Shown here: piece by piece, positions 38,201-46,471 of the stretch | Layout: each line of letters starts with the position of its first letter | How positions within the stretch are numbered: the first letter of the stretch is position 1 | Source: Aquatica leii | Taxonomy: Eukaryota; Arthropoda; Insecta; Coleoptera; Lampyridae | Direction: 5' to 3' | Assembly: GCA_035610365.1 (NCBI GenBank) | Contig: CM069435.1 | Coordinates: 91,359,389 to 91,423,388, forward strand | DNA: 64,000 nt | The notes under the pieces: model-generated | Told to the model about the DNA's origin: nothing | Database searches by the model: none | The model's input: the letters and a program-made list of their open reading frames with translations, nothing else | Position numbers and translations under genes: made by a program

Positions 38201-39700
38201 AGTAAACAAGGAAAAATTCTGGGAATACACGAGAAGAAAAAAATAAAAATAAAAGATTAATAAAAAGAATGGAGGAAATGTACGAAAAAACGAGAAGCAG
38301 GGTGAAAGTGAATGGAGAAGAGAGCGAGAAATTCGTTACAAGGAGAGGGCTGTGACAGAGATTCCCACTGAGCCCATGTCTGTTTGCAGTATATACGGGG
38401 AATTTAGGGGAGACAATGAGAGGACAACAGATAGGAGGGATAGTAGTAGAGAAAGGAACGTGTGGTGGTTGGCGTATGCGGATGACATAGTGTTGGTGGC
38501 TAAAGAGGAAAAGGAAATAAAGGACCCAAATTATAGAATCGCTTGGTTTTTTCTAAATATTGGATTAAAACTCAAATTAGTACAATTCTATGTTTCCAAT
38601 GGTGAAGTAAAATAATATTTACATAAGTCAGAAAAATCTCACATTACTGAAGAGGAGCTAAATTGAAATACGAGGCACTGTGTGTATTTTAAAGCTCCGA
38701 TGCGGTCGCGGTAGCCGTTGTGATCGCGGTGGCCATTGTGGTCGCGGTAGCCGTTGTGGTCATGGTAACCGTTGTGGTCGCGGTGGCTGTTGTAATCGCG
38801 GTGGCTGTTGTGGTCGCGGTGGCCGTTGTGGTCACGGTGGCTGTTGTGGTCACGGTGGCCGTTGTGGTCGACAAAATAGGTTGCCGTTGTGGTTACGAAC
38901 AGAGGTAGCCGTTATAGTCACAGATGTCACTGTAACTGGCGTCGCCAGTCGATTTTTAGATCGGGCGTCGGTGGCCGTTGTCGTCTCGGTGGCCGTTGTG
39001 GTCATGAAGATAGGTGGCCGTTGTTGTCACGGTGGCCGTTATGGTCTAAAATGCAAGTGGCCGTTGTGGTCACAATAACCGTTGTGGTCGACAGAATTGG
39101 TGGCCGTTGTGGTCACGGTGGCCGTTGTGGTTAAAGTTGTTAGGTGGCCGTTATGGTCACGGTGGCCGTTGTGGTCATGACTACAACGGCCACCCGGAAG
39201 TGTGGCCGTTGTGGCAAGTGGCCGTTGTGGTCTAGACCCGTTTTATCTCTATTTTTTAATATCGTATTATAAATATTAGCAAGTTTGACTAGTTATTAAA
39301 TATGTGCATTTTTATTTTCTTGTCTTTGATGCGTTCTCATTATACATATATGCGTAGCGTAAATATAATTCAAAATTAACTGAGGTAATTCATCACTACA
39401 GGCAAAATTTTGATAGGTTTCCTTGTTTATCGGATATGTACTTTATTACAATCTTTACATTTGATTTTTTTAGCCAAACCAAAAAAACTTTGTCTAGTTG
39501 TAATTGTAATTTTTAAAACGCCGATAAAGGTATAAATAAGTTAATTTCATTATATTCATGACAGTCTTTCATTATTGTATGTATTTTTATAAACACACTT
39601 GTTCTTGACAATGCATTAACGACACTGTTTCTGTTGTTATAGGAATTCACTTACAACAGCTCACTATGTCCGAAAAACTTGTTGCACAACCACAATCTAA
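15868..39700 (+). CDS. Rhodopsin-like (class A) G-protein-coupled receptor, 3' six exons
   Basis: Six exons bounded by AG/GT join in phase into 309 residues plus a stop. Order: end of TM3 with the DRY motif, TM4 (VCILGTWFAASYLVIPYLIY), an extracellular loop with one cysteine and an N-L-T glycosylation site, TM5 with its proline (YLIPLATMFYLHAK), a third cytoplasmic loop, TM6 (IYAILLCPLMLL), TM7 (TLVWFAFLPTCTTPLLFALW), a basic helix-8 region (QRKRRLAKIRRVLFG) and a polar tail ending RKTCCTTTI. TM6 lacks the CWxP tryptophan and TM7 reads TPLLF instead of NPxxY, so the receptor is atypical. The final T-T-I could be a PDZ ligand and the paired cysteines a palmitoylation site (inference). The TM1-TM2 exons were not found. 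I recognise an orphan-type insect receptor but cannot name the ligand. Confidence 0.85.
16790..17190 (+). repeat. Leader/LTR-like repeat, copy 2 (diverged)
   Basis: AATAAATGTTAAATTGTTCA at 16811 starts a block that follows the same order of landmarks as the copies at 7567-7937 and 19810-20174: AGCTTTTAAT, an AAATCCAGAAGCT block, TTCTGGCxC followed by a TTGACTTTA stretch, and a degenerate ATATAATCCACGACCG. It lies exactly 3000 bp from the equivalent point of copy 3. It is the most diverged of the three. Confidence 0.5.
17900..18260 (-). pseudogene. pogo/Tigger-type transposase fragment
   Basis: The minus strand contains WNGMFIFLRKK, then NENLFLKWLQHFTTHTKP and QPVLLILNN, matching the region around the second catalytic aspartate of pogo/Tigger DDE transposases (usually PVLLLLDNH). 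Here the expected aspartate is asparagine. Only about 90 codons are legible, with stops on both sides. It sits antisense in GPCR intron 1. Confidence 0.55.
19810..20174 (+). repeat. Leader/LTR-like repeat, copy 3
   Basis: This aligns over about 365 bp with the minus-strand copy at 7567-7937. It contains AATAAATGTTAAATTGTTAA, TTGGCGCCCTAACC (primer-binding-site-like), CCCCGTCTCCACTGAGCAGC and TTTCAGGCAGTGACATTGTT. Similarity stops abruptly after GCATGTAACAA in both copies. Confidence 0.65.
22163..22254 (+). CDS. GPCR exon B: extracellular loop 2 and start of TM5
   Basis: The acceptor TTTTGTTTTAG ends at 22162 and the donor GTGAGT starts at 22255. The 92 nt enter in phase 0 and leave two bases (AT) for a methionine codon completed by the next exon. 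It encodes a loop with GVCIVNLT (the likely disulphide cysteine next to a glycosylation site) and GIFLF of TM5. Confidence 0.88.
22920..24170 (+). mobile_element. Very decayed non-LTR reverse transcriptase remnant
   Basis: In broken + frames I read KLLKKIIATRLS (as around the RT finger region) at about 23120-23160, VPQGFVLGLFF at about 23496-23530 (compare the usual VPQGSVLGPLLF) and RHTILPNS further on. Stops occur every few dozen codons and no catalytic xxDD box was found. The spacing is compatible with one old element in GPCR intron 2. Treat as tentative. Confidence 0.35.
24671..27007 (+). mobile_element. piggyBac-like DNA transposon
   Basis: CCTTCCGATTACC at 24671 and GGTAATCCGAAGG ending at 27007 form 13-bp terminal inverted repeats with one mismatch. 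Both ends are bordered by TTAA (24667-24670 and 27008-27011), the diagnostic piggyBac target duplication. The 2.34-kb element carries one transposase frame, now broken. It lies in GPCR intron 2, ending about 215 bp before the next exon's acceptor, in the same orientation as the gene. Confidence 0.95.
25084..26836 (+). pseudogene. piggyBac-like transposase, multiple disruptions
   Basis: The likely start is the ATG at 25084 (MARKYLSQREVEE). An acidic N-terminal region is followed by the DDE core and a C-terminal cysteine-rich zinc domain (CKICPR, CSETCEKCKLFVCKQHC). The putative catalytic aspartates survive: CIDEQ (25807-25809), TTDNFF (26083-26085), and an aspartate in EAVDSVDKMVKEYS (26374 or 26383). 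Damage: frameshift near 25230, TAG 25494-25496, frameshift near 25785, TGA 25846-25848, TAA 25927-25929, TAA 26230-26232 and a frameshift near 26615. In intact elements the protein cuts and reinserts the transposon at TTAA. A polyadenylation signal AATAAA follows at about 26905. Confidence 0.93.
27227..27352 (+). CDS. GPCR exon C: TM5 and start of cytoplasmic loop 3
   Basis: The acceptor ACATTTGTAG ends at 27226 and the donor GTAGGT starts at 27353. The 126 nt complete a split methionine, encode YLIPLATMFYLHAKTLE and a polar stretch, and leave two bases (CG) of an arginine codon. Confidence 0.88.
28405..29240. repeat. Two direct copies of a 448-bp SINE-like repeat
   Basis: Unit 1 (about 28405-28850) and unit 2 (about 28851-29240) share in order TCGTxGCAGGCAxGATTCGA, ATATCTAATAAACTGTTAATG, AATTATATAAGAAAAACTGTT, AAAATGGCGGA, GATAAA, GAGAGAATATGAAA, CCAAATTTCA and GGTTCGAGAGTTATCGTGGG. 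The minus strand of each start contains a tRNA B-box-like GGTTCGAATCC followed by a T run, suggesting a tRNA-derived part. It is nested inside the mariner-like element. Confidence 0.75.
29209..29240. repeat. (AC)16 microsatellite
   Basis: An uninterrupted AC dinucleotide run ends the second SINE-like unit. The first unit ends at the equivalent place with an imperfect ACACAGACAGACACAAACACAG. Confidence 0.95.
29350..29420 (+). pseudogene. Mariner-like transposase fragment
   Basis: WLQLDGCRAHSSRNVRQCLD matches the region of the second catalytic aspartate in mariner-family transposases (typically a Q-x-D-x-[AC]-[PR]-x-H block). The frame stays open to 29541, but family similarity ends after about 24 residues. 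It lies within the inverted repeats of the mariner-like element, which supports the assignment. Confidence 0.5.
30791..31072 (+). CDS. GPCR exon D: loop 3, TM6 and TM7
   Basis: The acceptor TTTATTTCAG ends at 30790 and the donor GTAAGT starts at 31073. The 282 nt complete a split arginine, then encode a basic loop (LQKKISQKYLAAM), TM6 (IYAILLCPLMLL), a short outer loop (ETNENSGRLD) and TM7 (TLVWFAFLPTCTTPLLFALW), leaving CG for the next codon. The TM6 cysteine directly precedes the proline, so the usual tryptophan toggle is absent. Confidence 0.92.
31073..32145 (+). other. GPCR intron 4, 5' part: no gene seen
   Basis: AT-rich intron sequence between the exon D donor and the Tc1-like element. 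Nothing recognisable was found on either strand. Confidence 0.6.
33003..33905 (-). pseudogene. Tc1-like transposase, disrupted and catalytically altered
   Basis: The minus strand starts with the helix-turn-helix linker RSGRPSL, then SAIIRKRLQ, SLQTIRNTLKTKGISGYRPI and KKPVITEES. The first catalytic block FSDEKTF is lost at a frame change near 33590 (FFQIKKPFALPK). The second block, VQDNSRIHTA, is legible in another frame near 33300. The last block reads SPDLHPIKNLW; family members have PIENLW, so the catalytic glutamate is lysine here (codon 33204-33206). Stops and frame changes between 33440 and 33240 confirm a dead gene. Confidence 0.85.
34018..34396. mobile_element. Hairpin MITE nested in the Tc1-like element
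   Basis: The left arm, about 34018-34160 (GTTAGCAGTACAAGGTTAGC ... CTAACTTGAGGCAGTACACC ATTCTAAA), and the right arm, about 34248-34396 (TTTAGAATGGTGTACT ... CTAACTTTGTATTGCTAACT), are reverse complements with moderate divergence. The loop is about 90 bp. No coding capacity and no clear target duplication. Confidence 0.65.
35490..36400. repeat. Tandem duplication, period about 460 bp
   Basis: Two head-to-tail copies share AGATACG (35511 and 35970), GCGTTATGGATT, TCATATTTTTGTTTA, GATTAAACGTC and CATCAAGCAACATACATCT (35840 and 36301), then a GCATCACGTTGC/GTATCACGTTGC block and GGGCATAAT. The second ends about 60 bp before the GPCR exon E acceptor. No open frame is shared by both copies. Confidence 0.8.
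36462..36662 (+). CDS. GPCR exon E: helix 8 and C-terminal tail
   Basis: The acceptor TATTATTTTAG ends at 36461 and the donor GTAAGT starts at 36663. The 201 nt complete a split arginine, continue the basic helix-8 region (LAKIRRVLFGDRDLQQ) and add a serine- and arginine-rich cytoplasmic tail (SQDEHSVGDSRRPD), leaving CG. Confidence 0.88.
36908..37325 (-). repeat. Foldback left arm
   Basis: Array of about 18-bp units in the ACCACAACGGCCAC orientation. Near its outer end is a small internal palindrome, GGCCACCCGGAAGTGTGGCC, whose central CCGGAAGT is flipped relative to the equivalent place in the right arm when the arms are aligned. Confidence 0.9.
38044..38610 (+). pseudogene. Non-LTR reverse transcriptase fragment in the foldback loop
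   Basis: The + strand reads PDGQTGFRKGKRVIDNI, then ALFVDLKPAFDRV (first catalytic aspartate, codon 38178-38180), a TAA at about 38244, a shifted block with MEEMYEKTRSRVKVNGEE-like codons, then WLAYADDIVLVAKEEKE with the YADD box at 38475-38486. These are RT motifs of the insect R1/I-type group. The 5' endonuclease and the 3' end are absent. GC content is higher than in the surroundings, suggesting a separate origin. Confidence 0.8.
38692..39239 (+). repeat. Foldback right arm
   Basis: At least nine consecutive 18-bp units run from 38704 to 38870, followed by a unique spacer (about 38880-38970) and further units. Because 18 is divisible by three, all frames stay open and would give G-R-G-G-R-C-G type repeats; I regard these as a by-product. 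Confidence 0.9.
39643..39700 (+). CDS. GPCR terminal exon F (end of tail, stop codon)
   Basis: The acceptor TGTTATAG ends at 39642. It completes a split arginine, encodes NSLTTAHYVRKTCCTTTI and stops at TAA 39698-39700. A polyadenylation signal AATAAA at 39996-40001 gives a plausible 3' untranslated region of about 300 nt. Confidence 0.8.
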
Positions 39701-39995
39701 TTATAACTTACATAATTAGTGTCTACTCTACTAAGAAGCACTGCTATTAGCTCCACACTCTCGTATTACACATTAAGTGTACCAGATTTATCGAGCTTAA
39801 GTCCAGTTTCGTAATTGTTCCTTAAAGAATCCTAAGTCATTGTTACTATAAATATATTAATTAAGAGCGTTACCAATGAGTAATTAAATTTTATCTTAAC
39901 TAATGTGTCTATATTAATTGTAAGAATTGTATTTTGTGTTAAGTGGTGTGTACTAACATAATAAAAAAAATGTATCTAATGTATTTTTATTTAAT

Positions 39996-40001
39996 AATAA
40001 A
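39996..40001 (+). terminator. Likely polyadenylation signal of the GPCR gene
   Basis: AATAAA about 295 nt after the stop codon, followed by AT-rich sequence. It is the first canonical signal downstream. Confidence 0.45.
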
Positions 40002-40839
40002 GAATATTACAATCAGACAGTTTCTCTTAATTAGTTGTTTTAGAAAATTGTTTTAAAATGTATTATCAAAAATACACATGCGGAAAAACAATAATAAACA
40101 AATACGTTCAAAACTCAAAAGTCAACATTAATTTTTGTTTCTTGTAAAAATATTTTTGACAAATTTAATCAAGCAATTAAAAAAAATCTATTTAAAATGA
40201 TAAACCTTTATACTTTTCTACATCACGATGATAATAGACAAGCACAAATTACACTAAATATCAACAATAAATTTAAAATGAAGATTCGTAGACGAAACAA
40301 TCAAAAATAAAGTAATAAACAGATCTATTATATTTATTAATCCAACAGATTCAGTAAACTCTTCCATTCCAATATTTGAATCGGTGAAAAAAGATACGTC
40401 TACAGAGTTACAACACTAATAAATATAAAAAATTGGAAGTGAAACAACTGCAAAAAATTAAAGTCAGAAAAAACTAGAAGAAACCAACACAAAAAAATAC
40501 AAAAACACAACAAACAATGATAATATATGAAAAAAATTGAAAAACATAAAAACAGCAGAAAGAATCTGAGAACATTAACAATTTTTCGACCAAATAGAGA
40601 TCGGCTTAACCAAGAATGCGAAACAGACAAAAAAATTAAAGGAAAACGATTGAAGAAAGAATAAACAAAACAAACCTGATTACAAAATTTAAAAAAAAAC
40701 GTATCAAATGTAATATGCAAGAAGAAAAAAAATGACTGGCTATATAAGAAATTCAAAAAAGATAAAACCTAATAGGGGAAACTCCAACCTAAAATAATTT
40801 AATAAGAAAATTAGACTTCAATATTCTTCTACTACCGGC

Positions 40840-41320
40840 TTCTTAAAAACAGTTGTCAATTTATCTAGTTTGGTGCTATCCAAAGGTTTAAATGTTGCTG
40901 GTGCTGTTAAACACATTCTTAAAAAAGACAATGTGCAGTTGAGTCTTTTATAATACTCCTATTTATTTTTAAATTATTGAAAGTTCTTAAATCCAACATT
41001 TCTAAATCGAAAGAGTTTGCATTGAAAAGTTTTTTTGGAAACCTCGACATGATCGTTCTTCCAGCCGACAAAACAACGCTATAATCATTTTAAACCAAAC
41101 TGATTACGTTTAGAATATGTATTCTATTCTGACAGAGAAGTTTCACTTTAAAGATTGAACACGTGAAGTCAGTCTAATCATCGAATCTGATAAACTACTT
41201 ACTAAAACCAAACGTTTACTTACTCTCTCCTACTCTAAATTATTTCGTCTATACGAACTTTCTAAAGTTCACAAACAAGGTAACGGAAGACGTGGAATAA
41301 ATTTATTCAGTAGAGTTTTG
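40840..41320 (+). pseudogene. Penelope-like reverse transcriptase, N-terminal remnant
   Basis: In changing + frames I read NLSSLVLSKGLNVAGAVKHI (about 40860-40920), MIVLPADKTT (about 41050-41080), NQTDYV and MYSILTEKFHF, then SDKLLTKTKR and LFRLYELSKVHKQGNG (about 41240-41290). Penelope-like proteins carry a conserved VLPADKG block and LYGLPKVHK at the same spacing, so this is the start of the RT domain. Several stops interrupt it; the catalytic domain and GIY-YIG are missing. The other Penelope fragment (12.4-13.1 kb) is the opposite end of such a protein. Confidence 0.6.
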
Positions 41321-41529
41321 CCAACACACGTTTAGTTATTTATAAAAATATAATAAGAAAAAGTGTTTTTATATAAAATATCGTCAAAGTTATTTAGTCC
41401 TGTTGTGTCCCGTATACGAGGTAGAATGGGGTAATTAAAACAGAATTAAAAATCCAACAAAACGTTGAAAATATAATTGTTAATAATATGTTTATTGAAA
41501 TGAAACAACATTCAAGTTTAGAGTAACAA

Positions 41530-42795
41530 TAATAACTAACAATGTAATGTAGTTAATCTCAGAACATAAATTTTGTTTCATCATCGTCGCTATCAATTCC
41601 AGCACAGGAATTATGAGACTATTTGTAAAAACTTGAACAAGCAACCCGTCCTTGAATTGATTTCGAATAAAAATCCTGACATTAAATGCATTCAGTGTCA
41701 CTTGATGAGTCAGAATCGCAATCAGCAATTTTTGCGGAACGTTGGTTAGCATTGGGTTTAACTTTTAGCTTCCTCTGTTTCCCTTTTCCCTTTCTTCAAA
41801 CTACTTTTCTTTTTACTTTTTTTTGCTCCTTTAGCAGTCAATGATTTTTCTATACCTTCTTCCAACTTATGTTTATACGGTGTAGACGTTAGAACTGCAG
41901 TTTTTCTTTTTTTTCCGGGTATTTCATCTTTTGACTCCTTGTTCTACCTTTGAGATTGGTAATGCCATTCTGAGAGTCAACTGCTGAAAACTGGAATTAG
42001 ACGTAGAAGATTTATTGTTGGAAATTTCAGGGTTAACAACTGCACTGTTTGACGACAGTGCAACTTGGTTGTCAAGCATCCACGAACGTGGGAGCATCTT
42101 CACGTCGCCTGTACAAGCAGCTATTTGTTTTTTTCTAGTGTCTTTTGCTGAATTTTTTGAATGCTGGTAGTTTGCAGAGGATCAGCGATAGTTGGGAGAG
42201 TAGAAAAAGTCTCGTTTAGCTCGATGTCGGTAGTAGAAGAAGGAAGGTAGTCGGAGTCGTTAAAAACATTCATATCCGTTGGTTATATTCCGGTTTTTCA
42301 AAATCCGTTTATAGCAGTTTTCATAGAGGCGGCGTTGATAAAAGCTGGGCCAAATAACGCTGCAATTTACTATAAAGTCACAATTTTTCATGGATTGCTA
42401 TGCAACCAGGTTCGCACTTGGTCCTCATAATAATTGCTAAGAGGCTTCCTAAACGACACATCGAGAGGTTGAAGTTTATGAGAACAATGAGGCGGAAAAC
42501 AAATAATAACAACTCCCATTATCTCGTGCAAAGTTAATCAATTCTAGATTTTTTGTGTGAGTGGCGTGGCCGTCCATAAAAAGAAACACTGGTGATTCTT
42601 TACTCGCTTTCGAAAATTCTACAAATTTTTTGAACCATATGAGAAAGAGTTCAGTTGCAATCCACCCCGATTCATGTACTTCTACGTATGCGCCCGATAA
42701 AAGACCATTTTCAAATTCATTTTGCTTTCTCTTCCGAGGAAAAATTAACATGGGTGGCATATATGCCCCAAATGCAGAAAAAAAAACAAAAGATA
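41530..42795 (-). pseudogene. pogo/Tigger-type transposase, C-terminal remnant
   Basis: The minus strand reads AFGAYMPPMLIFPRKRKQ, ESGWIATELFLIWFKKFVEF, then PVFLFMDGHATHTKNLEL with the second catalytic aspartate, a frameshift near 42480, and KLQPLDVSFRKPL with the third. A tail follows (FRKTGI, then TDMNVFNDSDYLPSS, then a lysine-rich stretch and DCDSDSSSDTE) down to about 41530. The N-terminal DNA-binding half is replaced by the 350-bp inverted-repeat arm starting at 42793. It is clearly a different family from the plus-strand pogo element at 43.3-46.8 kb. Confidence 0.8.
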
Positions 42796-43142
42796 ACTGG
42801 AAACAAGCAATTGTGGCTCAGATCTTGATCACATTATTTTTATTCGATAGCCCATGATGACCCGCTACTAAATCTAGAATATTTTGAAAATCGGTCCCGA
42901 CAATTTTTTATAAGAAATTTAAATGTCAATTTCTTCACCATTCGTCTATTCGAACTTTGACGGCCTGGATGACCACGTGTCGCATCGAAATTGGACATGA
43001 TACTTATAGGGTCGAAAGATATTGCCATAAGACACATTTTAGCGAAGTGAGAAGTTGCCACTAATTTTGTTATGGTCGCTAGGGGGCATGAAAGTTTTTG
43101 TAACTTTTGGTAAAAATTCCGTTTAAAATAGCATTCATTCGA
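42793..43142 (-). repeat. Left arm of a 350-bp inverted repeat
   Basis: This segment (beginning GATAACTGGAAACAAGCAAT) is the reverse complement of 46826-47172 with few differences. The arms meet symmetrically at TCGATGTA/TACATCGA, with all nested sequence in the loop. Confidence 0.85.
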
Positions 43143-43322
43143 TGTATTGTGATGTAATTGATGTTAATTAACGATAAGAAGCAATTTTGATCTATAAGGC
43201 AAGTGAAATAATCAAAATTTCAAAAATATTTATATATAATAGAGATACTGAAAAATTGAATTTCACTTGCCCTATAGATCAAAATTGCTTCTTATCGATA
43301 ATTAACATCAATTACATCACAA
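43138..43322. mobile_element. Hairpin MITE with 63-bp arms
   Basis: TTGTGATGTAATTGATGTTA at about 43141 returns inverted as TAACATCAATTACATCACAA ending near 43322, with the whole arm (to GGCAAGTGAAAT) paired and a loop of about 50 bp. It directly abuts the left end of the pogo element. Confidence 0.8.
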
Positions 43323-43335
43323 CAGGGTAAAAACA

Positions 43336-43876
43336 CCAGTAAATGAACGATACCAGTAAATGAACGATTCCGAACTAAATTACGATTCTTAAGCTTCTGT
43401 TATATCTCTCTTTCTCATTCAGGTTTACTATATAATATTTAATCTGCGTTTCTTTGTTTGTCGAAAGCGATATTTAGTTTAGTTCCAATGAATGAACGCC
43501 AGACCGATGTGTTTGTGAGCAGTTTTGTGGTTTGCGAGTTTCTGTAGTGAAATAATAAGAAACCATGTAAGTATGATCATTGATTATTTAAATAGAGTGT
43601 TACATTTTATATTATTTAACGGCTAATATAACCTACAAATATGACGTATTGGAGCGAAAATCAGAAATTTTATTGTTCTTTCACTGGACCTTGTGTTATC
43701 CCCAATGAATGAACAAATCGTCCATTCACTGAGAATTGCTGTGAAGTTGCGTACTGCAGCATTTTGGCCTTTGAAATAATTGTCTTTAAAGGCTGTTTTA
43801 AATGTTTGCAATGAAATTTTAAATAAATGCCCCTGTCCAGCTAATTAACGGCCGATTAGTTGACGTTCATTCATTG
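43336..43876. repeat. Subterminal motif repeats of the pogo element (left side)
   Basis: Copies close to CCARTRAATGAACG lie at about 43337, 43355, 43485 and 43703, and inverted (GTTCATTCATTGG) at about 43864. On the right side, inverted copies occur at about 46568, 46588 and in the terminal repeat at 46800. The pattern suggests transposase-binding sites (inference). Confidence 0.6.
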
Positions 43877-46471
43877 GATCAATTTGCCCTATATGTGAAC
43901 GTGTAAGTTTGTATGAAAAGATTAAATAAGTATCTACCTATTTATGAATCATCTTGGTCTTTTAACTCAATCAATTTCCTGACAGGAATGTAATGAAAGG
44001 TGACAATAAGAAATATAGAAGATTTCTATATTCCGATGATTGCCTTCAAAAGGCGTTAGAAGAGATAAGGCAGAAGAAACTTTCTATTAGTGCAGCCAGT
44101 AGAAATTATGGGATACCAAAGAGCACCCTTTTTAATAAAATAAAGGAAAAAGTTCCCTTAGTTCGCAAAATGGGCCCTAGCACTATTTTAACTGCAGATG
44201 AAGAAGCTGTTTTAGAAACGTGGATCCTCTCAAAAGCAATTTTGGGATTCCCTATGCACGCAGATGAAGTAAAGGACTCCGTCCAGCGGGTGCTGAAAGC
44301 AACAACACGAGAAAATCTATTCGTCGATGATAGAACTGGTCGAAAGTGGATGAAATTGTTTTTGCAAAGACATTCAAAAATAACCACTTGAAATACTAAG
44401 ATCATACGAGCATCAGTAGCCGAAGAAGCCATTAGAAATTGGTTTAAGGAGTTAAATGACTTTTTACTGAGTGAAAATTGTGCAGATATTCTAAACGACC
44501 CTAGTAGAATATTTAACGCAGATGAAACAGGACTGCAAACTTGCCCTAAAACTGGTAAAGTTATGGGCTCTAAAAGTTACCGAAATTTTTACGAAATTAC
44601 AAGTGGTCCTGAAAAGGAATGTCTAACTGTTCTCTGCACATTCTCCGCTTTAGGTGAATCTATCCCTCCCATGGTTGTATTTCCATACAAACGGATTCCA
44701 AGAGATATAGCAGTAACTGTTCCAGAAGAATGGGGCATTGGTCGTTCTGATAGCGGTTCATCCAACCGAGTGCAACTTTTAATATATTGCAAATATCTTT
44801 TTTTCGTGGCTTGTGAATAATCAAGTAAAACGTCCAGTTTTATTGCTACTAGATGATCACAAATCCCATATAAACATGGAATTATATAATTTTTGTGTCG
44901 AGAACAAAATTATATTGTACTGTCTCTTGCCGAATGCCACACACATATTACAACCATGTGATGTTTCCGTTTTTAAATCGCTGAAAGTACAATGGAAAAA
45001 GGACTGTTCTCCAACATAAACAGAAAACAACGAAGTCAATAACAAAGAATAATTTTGTTTCAATTTTCCACAAAGCTTATTGTGAATCTATAAAACCAGA
45101 AATCATTAAAAATGGATTCAGGAAGTGTGGGTTATATCCATATAATGAAGATGCTGTCAATTACTCCCAGTACATTTTGACAAGAAGACAGCAGCAATAC
45201 AAAGCAGCTTCAGGCGATGAAATTTCTATAAATATAAGTGCATCTGAATACCGAACTGCGTTAAAAGTCATTGAATACCACGTAGACACAAATTTATTGA
45301 CTGAATTTGAAAATGCTAGGAAATCACAAACAACAGTTGACAATACACTATACGATTTGTGGAAGATATGTAAGGATTGCAACGGAAATGGTAAAGAAAC
45401 GATACAACCATACAATAATTCTAATGACACAAGTGAATCCATTTCCCATAACGATGTCGAAAATAACATAACGATGTTTTGAACAAAATTTATCTTCCGG
45501 AAGATTTGATGATGTTGCCACTGGAAATCAATGGTGTTCTCTACGAAGTTGGCGAAATAGAAAAGGAGAATGTTGCCACCGTTGAAACCACTAATAATAT
45601 TTTATTTGAAAATTTAAGTCAGTGCAATGCGAATAGAGAACATCAAGAATTTAACATTGAAGAGCCAATAAATATGCGAACTGACTTAGTTCATTCGATA
45701 TTAAACGATATTATTGATACAGTTTTTGAAAAAGTTCGTGACAAACATAATGAAAGAAACGAATCGAACGAACAATTGAATAACAATTAAATGGCATGAA
45801 GATAATTGTGCACAGCAATATAAAAATAAATAATTTACGGTCACAACATCTTCATTGGCCAAAGGTGGAAAAAGCAAGTACCAAAAGAATATCAAATACA
45901 CCAATGCCATTCGCAATAACCTCTAAGAAATGGAAGGAATACACTGACGCAATAGAAACTGAGAAAAAGGAAAAAGAATTAAAAAAAATGCAAAGAAAAA
46001 TAAGCCGGGAGAAAAAACAAGAAGAAAATGGCGAAAAGGAAAAAGGGAAAAGCGTAAGTAAAAAAACCCTACTACTGTTCTGTGAAATAATATAATATGG
46101 CAAAATTTTTATTATTATAGAAAGGAGAGAAACCAAAGGCCATCGTGAAAAAGAATAAAATAAAGTCCACAGAAACTGTTACATCTGGGCTATCAAGAAA
46201 TTCTGAAACTCGACCAATTACTGTAGGTTCTCATGTAATAGTCAAATATAAGAAGAAATATTTTCCCGGAGTGGTCGAAACTATAGAAGATGATGAATAC
46301 GAAGTTCGGGCTATGGTTCCAATACTTCCAATTGGTTCCAATTATTTTAAATGGCCAAATCCAGTTGACCAAATCTGGCACAAGAAGACTTCCATAGTAA
46401 TTGAAATTGAAGCACCAAAACTTATACAGCGTGATTGTTATGAATGTCTAGAAATGTGCAAGTACAATTGA
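43565..46471 (+). pseudogene. pogo/Tigger-like transposase with two predicted introns, disrupted
   Basis: A donor GTAAGT at 43567 and acceptor CCTGACAG at 43985 would join AT|G to give a start continuing NVMKGDNKKYRRF. The N-terminus is a psq-type helix-turn-helix (ALEEIRQKKLSISAASRNYG, then IPKSTLFNKI), followed by a CENP-B-like region. The catalytic aspartates are present: NADETG (44521-44523), LLLLDDHKSH (44852-44854) and QPCDVSVFK (44960-44962). A second intron (46054-46120) leads to a C-terminal domain VGSHVIVKYKKKYFPGVVE, probably a small barrel fold. Damage: TGA 44389-44391, frameshift near 44760, breaks near 45017-45065, 45480 and 45790. Intact, it would excise and insert the transposon. 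Confidence 0.85.

Larger units (their letters stand above)
36908..39239. mobile_element. Foldback-type transposon with arms of 18-bp tandem repeats
   Basis: The left arm (about 36908-37325) and right arm (about 38692-39239) are reverse complements down to non-repetitive landmarks (TCGACTACCGACGCCAGTTA in the left). Much of each arm is built from 18-bp units of the type GGTGGCCGTTGTGGTCAC. Outermost, GGG...GACCACAACGGCCACTT is shared by both ends. GTTTTATC lies directly outside on both sides (36900-36907 and 39240-39247), an 8-bp target duplication. This is the architecture of Foldback elements. The 1.37-kb loop carries a reverse-transcriptase fragment but no recognisable transposase. It lies in GPCR intron 5. 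Confidence 0.88.

Noticed and set aside
38704-38870. Regular short repeats resembling a CRISPR array
   Set aside because: Units are contiguous without unique spacers, in a eukaryotic intron and mirrored in an inverted arm.
38680-39134. Glycine-arginine-cysteine or valine-rich frames across the 18-bp repeats
   Set aside because: An 18-bp period keeps all frames open; explained by the foldback arm repeats.
40400-40756. 118-codon minus-strand phenylalanine-rich frame
   Set aside because: Mirror of a lysine/asparagine-rich A-run region; no domain, no start context.
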